NCBI GenBank assembly: GCA_045543655.1
Contig: JAZPXN010000047.1
Coordinates: forward strand, 20,214 to 84,213
Length of the DNA stretch: 64,000 nt
Direction: 5' to 3'
DNA from: RGIG995 sp045543655
GTDB taxonomy: Bacteria; Bacillota; Clostridia; Oscillospirales; UBA644
Within the stretch, counting starts at the first letter, position 1, and each line of letters opens with the position of its first letter. The notes under the pieces are model-generated. The model saw nothing but the letters and a program-made list of their open reading frames with translations, was not told the DNA's origin and did not search any database. The translations under genes were made by a program, and so were the position numbers. Shown here piece by piece: positions 57,806-64,000 of the stretch.

Positions 57806-60136
57806 ATGCTTTGCAGCAGATGTAAGAAACGGCCTGCCGTCGTCTTCGTTACCAAGATCGAAAACGACGAAACTGTCAACGAAGGCCTTTGTATCAAATG
57901 TGCCAAGGAACTGAATATCAAGCCCATCAGTCAGATGATCGAGCAGATGGGCGTGACCGACGAAGAACTGGACGATATGTGCGAACAGATGAACGGTCTG
58001 ATGGAGGGCGGCGAATTTTCCGAGCCTTCCTTCGACGGATTCGAAGAGGGCGGCGCCCAATCCATGAATCTGTTCCAGAAGCTTCTCGGCAACCTGACCG
58101 GCGGGATGCAGCCTCCCTCTCGGCCCGATCAGCCCGCAGAGGAGTCGAAGGACGGTTCCTCCGACGACAAAAAGAAAAAAGATAAAAAGAAGAAAAAGCA
58201 ACCCGAAGGCCCCCAGCATAAATATCTCGACGCCTTCTGCCAGAATCTGACCGAAAAGGCCCGCAACGGCGGCACCGATCCGGTCATCGGCCGGGAGAGC
58301 GAGATTTTGCGGGTTTTGCAGATCTTGAACCGCCGCACCAAGAACAATCCCTGCCTGATCGGGGAGCCCGGCGTAGGGAAGACCGCCATCGCCGAAGGCA
58401 TTGCTCAGAAGATCGTGGCCGGGGAGGCTCCCGCCAAGATCGCCCGGAAGGAGGTCTGGCTGCTGGATCTGACCGCGCTCATCGCCGGCACTCAGTTCCG
58501 GGGGCAGTTTGAAAGCCGCATCAAAGGCCTGATCGAAGAGGTTCGCAATCTCGGAAATATCATTCTCGTCATCGACGAGGTTCATAATCTGGTGGGCGCG
58601 GGAGATTCGGAAGGCTCTATGAACGCCGCCAATATGCTGAAGCCCGCCCTCTCCCGGGGGGAGATTCAGGTGATCGGCGCCACCACCCTTACCGAATACC
58701 GCAAGCATATCGAAAAGGACGCCGCCCTGGAGCGCCGCTTCCAGCCGGTCATCGTCAACGAGCCCTCCATTGAAGATTCGGTCAAAATGCTTCAGGGGAT
58801 CAAGACCCGCTACGAAGCCTTCCATCATATTAAGGTCCCTCAGTATATTCTGGTCAAGGCCGTAGAGCTGTCCGAGCGTTACGTCACCGATCGCTACCTG
58901 CCCGATAAGGCCATCGACCTTCTCGACGAGGCTTGCTCCAACGCCACGCTGAAGAATCCCATCTACGAAAAGGCCTTCCTGGCGGAGCAGAAGCTGGAAG
59001 AATTGCGGAGCAAGGTTACGGAGCTGGAGGGGAAGGAAGAACCCACCCAGGACGATTTCGCCGCCATTGCCACCGCAAAATCCGATCTGATGCGCCACGA
59101 AGCGGAGTGTAACGCCCTTCTCGAAGAGCGCAACGCCGTTACCGTCACTCTGGACGATCTCGCGCTGATTATCGAACTCTGGACCGGCATCCCCTCCTCG
59201 AAGATCCGGGAGCGGGAGCAGACCCAGCTGGCCCGGTTTGAGGACGTTTTGCGGGCGAAGATCAAAGGGCAGGAGGAGGCCGTCGTAAAGGTTTCCGACG
59301 CCGTCCGCCGCTCCCGGGTTGCTCTGATTCCCCGGAAGCGCCCCGTTTCCTTTATCTTCACCGGACCTACCGGGGTGGGGAAGACCGAGCTGGTCAAGGT
59401 CCTGGCAAAAGAGCTGTTCCATTCCCCCGAGACGTTGATCCGCCTGGATATGTCCGAATTTATGGAAAAGCATTCGGTTTCCCGGATCATCGGCGCCCCT
59501 CCGGGCTACGTGGGCTACGACGACGCCGGTCAGTTGACCGAAAAGATCCGCCGCAAGCCCTATTCCGTGGTTCTCTTCGACGAGATCGAAAAAGCGCATC
59601 CCGACGTTCTTAACGTCCTTCTTCAGATCCTTGACGACGGCCGTATCACCGACGCCCACGGCAAGACCGTGTCCTTTGAGCATTGCATCATCGTCATGAC
59701 CTCCAACGCCGGCTCCCATTCCAAGGCCACCGCCGCCGGGTTCAACCGTTCCTCCGAGGATCTGTCTGCCGAGCGCACCAAGAAGGCGCTGTCTGAGTTT
59801 TTGCGGCCGGAATTCCTCAACCGGGTTGACGAGATCGTTACCTTCCGCTCTCTGCCTCTGGAGGTGTTCCCCGATATCGTTCGCTTGGCCCTTGACGAGC
59901 TCGCCGCCGGTCTGAAGGAGCGAGAGATCGGATTTTCCTGCACCGAAGAAGCCGTGCTCCTTTTGGCGGAAAAATCCTACAGCGCCGAATACGGTGCCCG
60001 TAACGTCCGCCGCATCGTTCAGACCGAGATCGAAGATCGGGCCGTCCGCATTCTGTGTGAGACCTTTGAAGTTCCCGAATCGGTTTCCGTCTCCGCCGCC
60101 GAAGGGGAGATCCGGGTCAATCTGACCCTGAAGTAA
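57806..60136 (+). CDS. clpE: ClpE/ClpC-like AAA+ unfoldase with N-terminal zinc finger
   Basis: This 776-residue Hsp100 ATPase has an N-terminal zinc-binding segment of four Cys (Cys3, 6, 29, 32), as in ClpE, instead of ClpC-type double Clp_N repeats. An acidic then Lys-rich linker (DDKKKKDKKKKK, about residues 125-132) precedes the first AAA domain with Walker A GEPGVGKT (about 186), a short coiled middle domain, and the second AAA domain with Walker A GPTGVGKT (about 521). It would unfold proteins for ClpP. ClpE-type genes are often repressed by CtsR; no convincing CtsR heptad repeat or separate promoter is visible upstream. ClpP is not in the window. Confidence 0.9.
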   Translation: MLCSRCKKRPAVVFVTKIENDETVNEGLCIKCAKELNIKPISQMIEQMGVTDEELDDMCEQMNGLMEGGEFSEPSFDGFEEGGAQSMNLFQKLLGNLTGGMQPPSRPDQPAEESKDGSSDDKKKKDKKKKKQPEGPQHKYLDAFCQNLTEKARNGGTDPVIGRESEILRVLQILNRRTKNNPCLIGEPGVGKTAIAEGIAQKIVAGEAPAKIARKEVWLLDLTALIAGTQFRGQFESRIKGLIEEVRNLGNIILVIDEVHNLVGAGDSEGSMNAANMLKPALSRGEIQVIGATTLTEYRKHIEKDAALERRFQPVIVNEPSIEDSVKMLQGIKTRYEAFHHIKVPQYILVKAVELSERYVTDRYLPDKAIDLLDEACSNATLKNPIYEKAFLAEQKLEELRSKVTELEGKEEPTQDDFAAIATAKSDLMRHEAECNALLEERNAVTVTLDDLALIIELWTGIPSSKIREREQTQLARFEDVLRAKIKGQEEAVVKVSDAVRRSRVALIPRKRPVSFIFTGPTGVGKTELVKVLAKELFHSPETLIRLDMSEFMEKHSVSRIIGAPPGYVGYDDAGQLTEKIRRKPYSVVLFDEIEKAHPDVLNVLLQILDDGRITDAHGKTVSFEHCIIVMTSNAGSHSKATAAGFNRSSEDLSAERTKKALSEFLRPEFLNRVDEIVTFRSLPLEVFPDIVRLALDELAAGLKEREIGFSCTEEAVLLLAEKSYSAEYGARNVRRIVQTEIEDRAVRILCETFEVPESVSVSAAEGEIRVNLTLK

Positions 60137-60175
60137 GCCGATCTCCGGATATTTCCGGTTTTCGGATCGCAGGTA

Positions 60176-60204
60176 TTGCAATTCTTTTAGAAATATGTTA
60201 TAAT
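60176..60204 (+). promoter_or_regulatory. Promoter of surface protein gene 1
   Basis: TTGCAA (60176-60181), 17-bp spacer, TATAAT (60199-60204). An inverted CGATC/GATCG pair just upstream has no T-run and is not clearly a terminator. Confidence 0.82.
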
Positions 60205-60226
60205 AAAAGAAAAGGAGTTTTTTACG

Positions 60227-61141
60227 ATGAAAAAGTTTCTTTGCGTTCTTTTGACTCTCAGCCTTGCCGTGGCTCTGGTCTCGGCCTTTGCCGTTTCTGC
60301 CCACGCGGAGGAGAAGATCGACGTTACCGTCGGTCAGTCCTTTGAATGGGGCGATCAGTCCGAAGATCTTACCACCCGGCGCAACTGGGGCAACTCCAAG
60401 GGTGTCAGCCCCGACGGACTCTGGAAATACCAGTTCTACGCCCTTTCCAAAAAGGTCTACAGCGATATGGTTTATTCCTCCAACGCCGGCGGCTTTGCCT
60501 GGTCTGCCAACGCCGGCTCCGACGATCTGGGGCTCGGCTACGCCCGCGTCCGCAATTTCGGCGTGAATTTCCACCCCGCCGTTGGCGCTGATACCGTCAA
60601 GGTCTTCACCTGCCCCTCCGGCGGTACCATCCAGATTTCCACCACCGTCGCCCGGGCCTCTGCCGTTCCTACCGACGGGAAATCCAACGGAACCTCCTTC
60701 GCCATCTATCTGGAAGACCGTCTGATCTATCCCGAAGCCGGCAACGGAGAATACCAGGCCCTCACCGAAACCACGCCCCAGACCATCGACGTCACCGTTG
60801 ACGTCAAGGCCGGCGAACGGGTTCGCATCCATATCGGCGCCATGGGCAATCAGACCAGTGACTCGGTTAACATGACCAACGTGATTACTTACAAGGCCGT
60901 CAACGCCGACGTTGCCGAGATCGTGGAAAGCACCGGACCTCTTCACGGGACGCTGACCAATCCCGCTACCTATACCATTCCCGACGTTCAGGATAACGAC
61001 GGTGACACCCCCGACCGTGATCTTCCCACCAAGGACGACGGCGGGTTCCCCGTTGCCGTGGTGATCGTTATCGTTGCCGTGGTAGTCGTTGCTGCCGCAG
61101 CCGTGGTGGTCGTGGTTCTCAAGAAGAAAAAGCAGAACTGA
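60227..61141 (+). CDS. Membrane-anchored surface protein of unknown function, tandem copy 1
   Basis: This 304-residue protein has a signal peptide (residues 1 to about 26, ending SAHA). A beta-sandwich domain of about 200 residues follows, with motifs shared with its neighbour (VTVGQSFEW, SPDGLWKYQFY, YARVRNFGVNFHP, YPEAGNGE, VDVKAGERVRIHIGA). An acidic spacer ending DRDLPTK leads to a hydrophobic helix (about 275-299) and a KKKKQN tail. This predicts an external domain held by a C-terminal anchor. The sandwich resembles carbohydrate-binding jelly rolls, but no family is recognised. Codons are C-ending, like the housekeeping genes nearby. Confidence 0.75.
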   Translation: MKKFLCVLLTLSLAVALVSAFAVSAHAEEKIDVTVGQSFEWGDQSEDLTTRRNWGNSKGVSPDGLWKYQFYALSKKVYSDMVYSSNAGGFAWSANAGSDDLGLGYARVRNFGVNFHPAVGADTVKVFTCPSGGTIQISTTVARASAVPTDGKSNGTSFAIYLEDRLIYPEAGNGEYQALTETTPQTIDVTVDVKAGERVRIHIGAMGNQTSDSVNMTNVITYKAVNADVAEIVESTGPLHGTLTNPATYTIPDVQDNDGDTPDRDLPTKDDGGFPVAVVIVIVAVVVVAAAAVVVVVLKKKKQN

Positions 61142-61156
61142 TTTCGTAATACGTAA

Positions 61157-61190
61157 GGACGGAGGATCTTTCGATTCTCCGCCCTTTTTT
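61157..61190 (+). terminator. Terminator between the tandem surface genes
   Basis: GGACGGAGGATC (61157-61168) pairs imperfectly with GATTCTCCGCCC (61173-61184), followed by TTTTTT. Confidence 0.75.
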
Positions 61191-61284
61191 CCTATTTTAT
61201 TATACGGTATCCGCCCGGAACCGAAAGAAAATTTCGTTTCTTTTGTGACTTTAATGGTAAAATTTAAAAAAAGGCGAATACCTC

Positions 61285-61313
61285 TTGACAATCTTTGCAA
61301 AATTTGCTATAAT
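61285..61313 (+). promoter_or_regulatory. Consensus promoter of surface protein gene 2
   Basis: Perfect TTGACA (61285-61290), 17-bp spacer, perfect TATAAT (61308-61313). It is stronger than the promoter of copy 1. Confidence 0.92.
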
Positions 61314-61356
61314 AATGGAAGAATCATTTTCCAATTACAAAAGGAGAGTATGTGTT

Positions 61357-62271
61357 ATGAAAAAACTTCTCACCGTGATCCTCTCTCTCTGCCTGCTGGC
61401 TTCTCTGGCGACCTGCTTTGCCGTCAGCGCCCACGCGGAGGAAAAGATCGAAGTTACCGTAGGTCAGGTCTTTGAATGGAACGATCAGGGCGGTGACGCT
61501 ACCACCCAGCGTGCTTGGCGTACCGGTAAGGGCACCAGCCCCGACGGTCTCTGGAAGTATCAGTTCTATTCCCTGAACAAGAAGGTCTATCAGGATCTTG
61601 TTTGGGCTGATGGTAGCATGTATGCCTGGACCAGCAGTCCCGGCAGCGATGACAGCGGTATCGGTTATGCCCGCGTCCGTCAGCACGGCAAGAACTTCCA
61701 CCCCGCCACTGCGGCTGACGTGGTTAAGGTCTTCACCGCTCCTTCCGGCGGTACCATCCACGTTTCCACCACTCTGAGCCGTGATAACGACGTTCAGGCC
61801 GGCGGCACCGCCAACGGTTCCTCCTTCGCCATCTACGTTGAAGACCGTCTCGTTTATCCCGAAGCTGGAAACGGCGAATTCTTGACCCTTGTTTCCTCCA
61901 CCCCCCAGACCGTCGAAGTTACCTTTGACGTCAAGGCCGGCGAACGCGTGCGTTTCCACATCGGCGCCATCGGCAACCAGGGCGGTGACTCCACCAATAT
62001 GTCCAATACCATTACCTATAAGTCCATTAACAACGAAGTGGCTGAAGAGGTTTCCGATCCTACCGTCACCGTGTCTCAGTACGGTACCAATACCTACAAG
62101 CCTCCCATCCCCGGTAACGATGATGACGCAGACGGCGGTGACAGAGATCTTCCCACCCGTAACGAAGGTCTTTCCACCGGTGCTATCGTCGGTATCGTCA
62201 TCGGCGCCGTGGCCGTCGTTGCCATTGCGGTCGTCGTTGTGATCGTTCTGAAGAAGAAAAAGACGGAATAA
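61357..62271 (+). CDS. Membrane-anchored surface protein of unknown function, tandem copy 2
   Basis: This 304-residue paralogue of the preceding gene product has the same length and plan: signal peptide ending SAHA, beta-sandwich (VTVGQVFEW, SPDGLWKYQFY, YARVRQHGKNFHP, YPEAGNGE, FDVKAGERVRFHIGA), acidic spacer ending DRDLPTR, a C-terminal helix and a KKKKTE tail. It differs in codon use, with many more T-ending codons (GGT, CGT, GTT, GCT) like the hydrogenase genes, and it has a perfect promoter, both suggesting high expression. The start at 61357 is set by AAAGGAG. The function is unknown; ligand binding at the cell surface is a guess. Confidence 0.75.
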   Translation: MKKLLTVILSLCLLASLATCFAVSAHAEEKIEVTVGQVFEWNDQGGDATTQRAWRTGKGTSPDGLWKYQFYSLNKKVYQDLVWADGSMYAWTSSPGSDDSGIGYARVRQHGKNFHPATAADVVKVFTAPSGGTIHVSTTLSRDNDVQAGGTANGSSFAIYVEDRLVYPEAGNGEFLTLVSSTPQTVEVTFDVKAGERVRFHIGAIGNQGGDSTNMSNTITYKSINNEVAEEVSDPTVTVSQYGTNTYKPPIPGNDDDADGGDRDLPTRNEGLSTGAIVGIVIGAVAVVAIAVVVVIVLKKKKTE

Positions 62272-62286
62272 GATCCGTGTGATTCC

Positions 62287-62321
62287 GAAAGGAGCATCCC
62301 TGTGATGCTCCTTTCTTTTTT
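62287..62321 (+). terminator. Terminator after surface protein gene 2
   Basis: GAAAGGAGCATC (62287-62298) pairs with GATGCTCCTTTC (62304-62315), followed by TTTTTT. Confidence 0.9.
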
Positions 62322-62335
62322 GAAACGAGGTTTTT

Positions 62336-63451
62336 ATGGATGCTTACCGTGGGGAACTAGAGGCGCTTCTTCGGGATCTTTGCGCTCTCCCCGCTCCCTC
62401 TTCCCGGGAAGACGCCCGGGTGGAATATTGCCGCAAATGGCTGGAAAACGCAGGCTTTTCCAACGTTATCGTAGATGATGCCAAGAACGTGATCTGCCGG
62501 ATCCCCGGTGAAAATTCTGCAGAATCGGTGGTGCTTTCCGCTCATACCGATACGGTTTTTCCGGATACCGCACCTTTTTCCATCACCGAAAAGGACGGCC
62601 TCTGGTATTGCCCCGGCATCGGTGACGATACCGCCAACCTGGCGATTCTGATGCTGACCGCAAAAATTCTGCTCCGGCAGGGGAGACGGCCGAAATACGA
62701 TCTGCTCTTCGCTGCCGATTCCTGCGAGGAAGGCCTCGGAAATCTTAAGGGATGCCGGACTTTGGTGGATGGGGTGCGGAACCGGATCAGGGAGTTTATT
62801 TCCTTCGATCTCTCTTATAGTCATCTCTTCGTCCGGGCGGTGGGGTCAAGCCGTTACCGCATTTCCCTCTGCACCGAAGGGGGGCATTCTTACGGCGATT
62901 TCGGCAACCGCAACGCCATCCATCAGCTTTCCCGGATCGTCTGCGATTTTTATGCCCAGCCCGTCCCCGCCCTGCCCGATACCAAGACCACCTACAACGT
63001 CGGCAGTATTCAAGGGGGAACCTCCGTCAATACCGTAGCGCAATCGGCGGAGATTTTGTACGAATTCCGCTCCGATTCCAACGAATGCCTCTCTCTTATG
63101 GAGGGGCAGATGCACGAGATTCTCGACCGCTACCGGGCTGAGGGATTGGATCTTTCCGTGGAGTGCATCGGCAGACGCCCCGGCATGGGCAAATGCGCCG
63201 ATCCCACCCTCCAGGCCGACCTGATCCGCCGGGCGGAAGAGGCTATCCGCGCCGTCGTCCCCGTGATTTCCGTCCAATCGTCGGCCTCCACGGACTGCAA
63301 TATTCCCTTCTCTTTGGGGATTCCTGCCGTCTGCTTCGGCCTCGTTTCTGCCGGCGGCGCCCATACCCGGGAGGAGTGGCTTGACCCCGCCTCCCTCACC
63401 GACGGACTTTCCATCGCCCTGAAATTTGCGGAGCATTATTTTAATCGCTGA
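62336..63451 (+). CDS. M20-family metallopeptidase (PepT/ArgE-like)
   Basis: This 371-residue cytoplasmic di-zinc hydrolase has metal ligands His70 and Asp72 in SAHTDTVFP, bridging Asp97 in GIGDDTANL, catalytic Glu131 with Glu132 in SCEEGLGN, and a C-terminal His in GAHTREEW. A lid or dimerisation domain lies between about 180 and 290. Members cleave small peptides or deacylate amino acids; the exact substrate is not readable. ACGAGG precedes the ATG. It lies just after the terminator of the surface-protein gene and may depend on read-through, as no clear promoter is seen. Confidence 0.88.
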   Translation: MDAYRGELEALLRDLCALPAPSSREDARVEYCRKWLENAGFSNVIVDDAKNVICRIPGENSAESVVLSAHTDTVFPDTAPFSITEKDGLWYCPGIGDDTANLAILMLTAKILLRQGRRPKYDLLFAADSCEEGLGNLKGCRTLVDGVRNRIREFISFDLSYSHLFVRAVGSSRYRISLCTEGGHSYGDFGNRNAIHQLSRIVCDFYAQPVPALPDTKTTYNVGSIQGGTSVNTVAQSAEILYEFRSDSNECLSLMEGQMHEILDRYRAEGLDLSVECIGRRPGMGKCADPTLQADLIRRAEEAIRAVVPVISVQSSASTDCNIPFSLGIPAVCFGLVSAGGAHTREEWLDPASLTDGLSIALKFAEHYFNR

Positions 63452-63470
63452 AAATTGTCGAAAAAAAGAA

Positions 63471-63520
63471 AAAACCGGCTCGGAGAAATTCTCGGAATCC
63501 CTCTCTGAACCGGTTTTTTT
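63471..63520. terminator. Terminator after the M20 peptidase gene, active in both directions
   Basis: AAAACCGG (63471-63478) pairs with CCGGTTTT (63510-63517) around a second small stem. T-runs lie on both strands, so it could also stop transcription from an inverted promoter in locus 2. Confidence 0.75.
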
Positions 63521-63556
63521 CGTATTTTAAGCGTTTTATCGCCAATGGAAAAATTT

Positions 63557-63579
63557 CGCAGAGGTACACCCTCTGGGAA
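63557..63579 (-). repeat. Left inverted-repeat site of locus 2
   Basis: CGCAGAG (63557-63563), core GTACACC (63564-63570), CTCTGGG (63571-63577, one change from CTCTGCG), AA. Confidence 0.8.
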
Positions 63580-63613
63580 ATTCCGTTGCTCCGCAATGCG
63601 CCCCATGCCAAGG

Positions 63614-63699
63614 GACGGCAAAAATTGACGGCAATACTTTGATTTGCCCCCGTTTTTTTCCCTATTTCCCCGAAGAAATCCGACGGCATCCGAGACGGC
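63614..63699 (+). repeat. Four GACGGC direct repeats in two pairs, locus 2
   Basis: GACGGC occurs at 63614, 63627, 63682 and 63694, with spacings of 13, 55 and 12 bp. Offsets from the left site (57, 70, 125, 137) match locus 1 to within one base. Confidence 0.6.
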
Positions 63700-63789
63700 G
63701 CAAAGATGAAAAACGGCCCCCAAAACCTCCCGTTTGACCGATGGTTTTTTAACTTTTTTTGAAGATTTCCTGTTTTTTGAAAAATATTC

Positions 63790-63818
63790 TTGCTTTTTTG
63801 TGGAAAATATGCTATAAT
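63790..63818 (+). promoter_or_regulatory. Sigma-A promoter inside invertible segment 2
   Basis: TTGCTT (63790-63795), 17-bp spacer, TATAAT (63813-63818). The right site begins 8 bases after the -10. Confidence 0.8.
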
Positions 63819-63826
63819 AACCCCAT

Positions 63827-63849
63827 CGCAGAGGGTGTACCTCTGCGAA
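63827..63849 (+). repeat. Right inverted-repeat site of locus 2
   Basis: CGCAGAG (63827-63833), core GGTGTAC (63834-63840), CTCTGCG (63841-63847), AA. The core is the exact reverse complement of the left core of this locus. Confidence 0.85.
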
Positions 63850-63879
63850 GAAAAATTATACTCTTTAGGAGGTAAAAAA

Positions 63880-64000
63880 ATGCAAAAGCAAACAAAAAAA
63901 GCATTGGTACTCAGCGTTCTGTCTCTGATGCTCTGCGTATCCATGCTGGTCGGCACCACCTTCGCGTGGTTCACCGACTCCGTCACCACCGGTGTCAACG
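63880..64000 (+). CDS. SipW-type signal peptide surface protein (3' end outside window)
   Basis: Only the first 40 codons are present. They encode MQKQTKKALVLSVLSLMLC, then SMLVGTTFAWFTDSVTTG, the same SipW/TasA-type signal as the protein at 3519. AGGAGGT (63867-63873) sets the start. DNA at 63943-63983 is identical over 41 bp to 3579-3619. The gene continues beyond the window, so its size and domains are unknown. It sits directly behind the second probable invertible promoter. Confidence 0.85.
   Translation, partial: MQKQTKKALVLSVLSLMLCVSMLVGTTFAWFTDSVTTGVN

Larger units (their letters stand above)
63557..63849. other. Probable invertible promoter segment (inverton), locus 2
   Basis: The plan is the same as at 3182-3484: left site 63557-63579 and right site 63827-63849 are reverse complements with a single mismatch over 23 bp, about 247 bp apart. 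An internal promoter points right, and four GACGGC repeats sit at matching offsets. The 7-bp core differs from that of locus 1. The promoter now faces the SipW-signal gene at 63880. Inversion is inferred from architecture and has not been observed. Confidence 0.65.

Noticed and set aside
61196..61226. Minus-strand TATAAT-like element after surface gene 1
   Set aside because: The matching -35 (TTTCGG) is poor and no minus-strand gene follows.
57788..61300. Very long minus-strand open frame opposite the Clp ATPase and surface gene
   Set aside because: It is the antisense shadow of clear genes whose G/C-rich third positions suppress stop codons; the translation is rich in Gly, Val and His and has no domain or ribosome binding site.
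62130..62271. DLPTR/DLPTK before the C-terminal helix of the tandem surface proteins as a sortase signal
   Set aside because: It lacks the LPXTG spacing (no residue between Pro and Thr, no Gly in place), so simple membrane anchoring is the safer reading.
1..64000. tRNA, rRNA, CRISPR, insertion sequence, prophage or recombinase genes
   Set aside because: I looked for cloverleaf-like clusters, regularly spaced repeats, transposase DDE or integrase R-H-R-Y motifs and phage structural genes and saw none. A tool-based scan for short RNA genes could still find something missed.

Overview
The window looks like chromosome from an anaerobic gut Firmicute of the class Clostridia (Oscillospiraceae-like; this is inference, no marker gene was searched). 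The signs are an electron-bifurcating-type [FeFe] hydrogenase, an ECF transporter core next to truA, SipW-type surface proteins, an MnmM-like methyltransferase, GC-rich coding third positions against AT-rich intergenic DNA, strong AGGAGG ribosome binding sites, and sigma-A promoters with almost invariant 17-bp spacing. I see no rRNA, tRNA, CRISPR array, prophage or insertion sequence.

Layout. 0-3.1 kb: the end of a hydrogenase operon (HydB-like, cut by the window edge, then HydA). 3.1-5.6 kb: a probable invertible promoter segment driving a large SipW-signal surface protein. 5.6-13.3 kb: minus-strand carbohydrate genes (GH32/43-like propeller; a three-gene operon of a beta-helix protein, a TIM-barrel-like protein and a 1060-residue protein). 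13.4-18.5 kb: a short DtxR-type regulator, an SPFH protein, a membrane-anchored metallophosphoesterase, DUF1294 and a secreted SH3/C39-type protease. 18.6-21.7 kb: a second copy of the 1060-residue protein. 21.9-30.9 kb: dUTPase; an AraC regulator divergent from a sialidase-like plus NanA-like pair; a CpXC protein and an MnmM-like enzyme; then HAD, AlaX, ABC-F and a sugar isomerase-like protein. 31-47.8 kb: a dense glycan-use region (esterase and GH95 fucosidase; GH1; a second AraC gene divergent from a GH109-like oxidoreductase and a GHL6-like hydrolase; GH2; tandem SGNH esterases; MalQ and a phosphodiesterase). 47.9-51.4 kb: TrkH/TrkA potassium uptake with a HAD phosphatase. 51.6-60.1 kb: a methyltransferase, EcfA1-EcfA2-EcfT-TruA, DUF5711, CvpA and a ClpE-like ATPase. 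60.2-63.5 kb: two tandem membrane-anchored surface proteins and an M20 peptidase. 63.5-64 kb: a second probable invertible promoter followed by the start of another SipW-signal gene.

The glycan enzymes fit together as an intracellular pathway for fucosylated, galactosylated, acetylated and possibly sialylated oligosaccharides. None has a signal peptide and no sugar transporter lies in the window, so uptake must be encoded elsewhere.

The most interesting feature is the pair of near-identical switch-like segments at both ends of the window (3182-3484 and 63557-63849). Each has inverted 23-bp sites of the form CGCAGAG-N7-CTCTGCG, a sigma-A promoter inside firing out across the right-hand site, and four GACGGC direct repeats at nearly the same offsets. 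The N7 core is identical (inverted) within each locus but different between loci, which is what site-specific recombination with locus-private partners would require. Both segments precede a SipW-signal surface protein gene. No recombinase gene is visible in the window.
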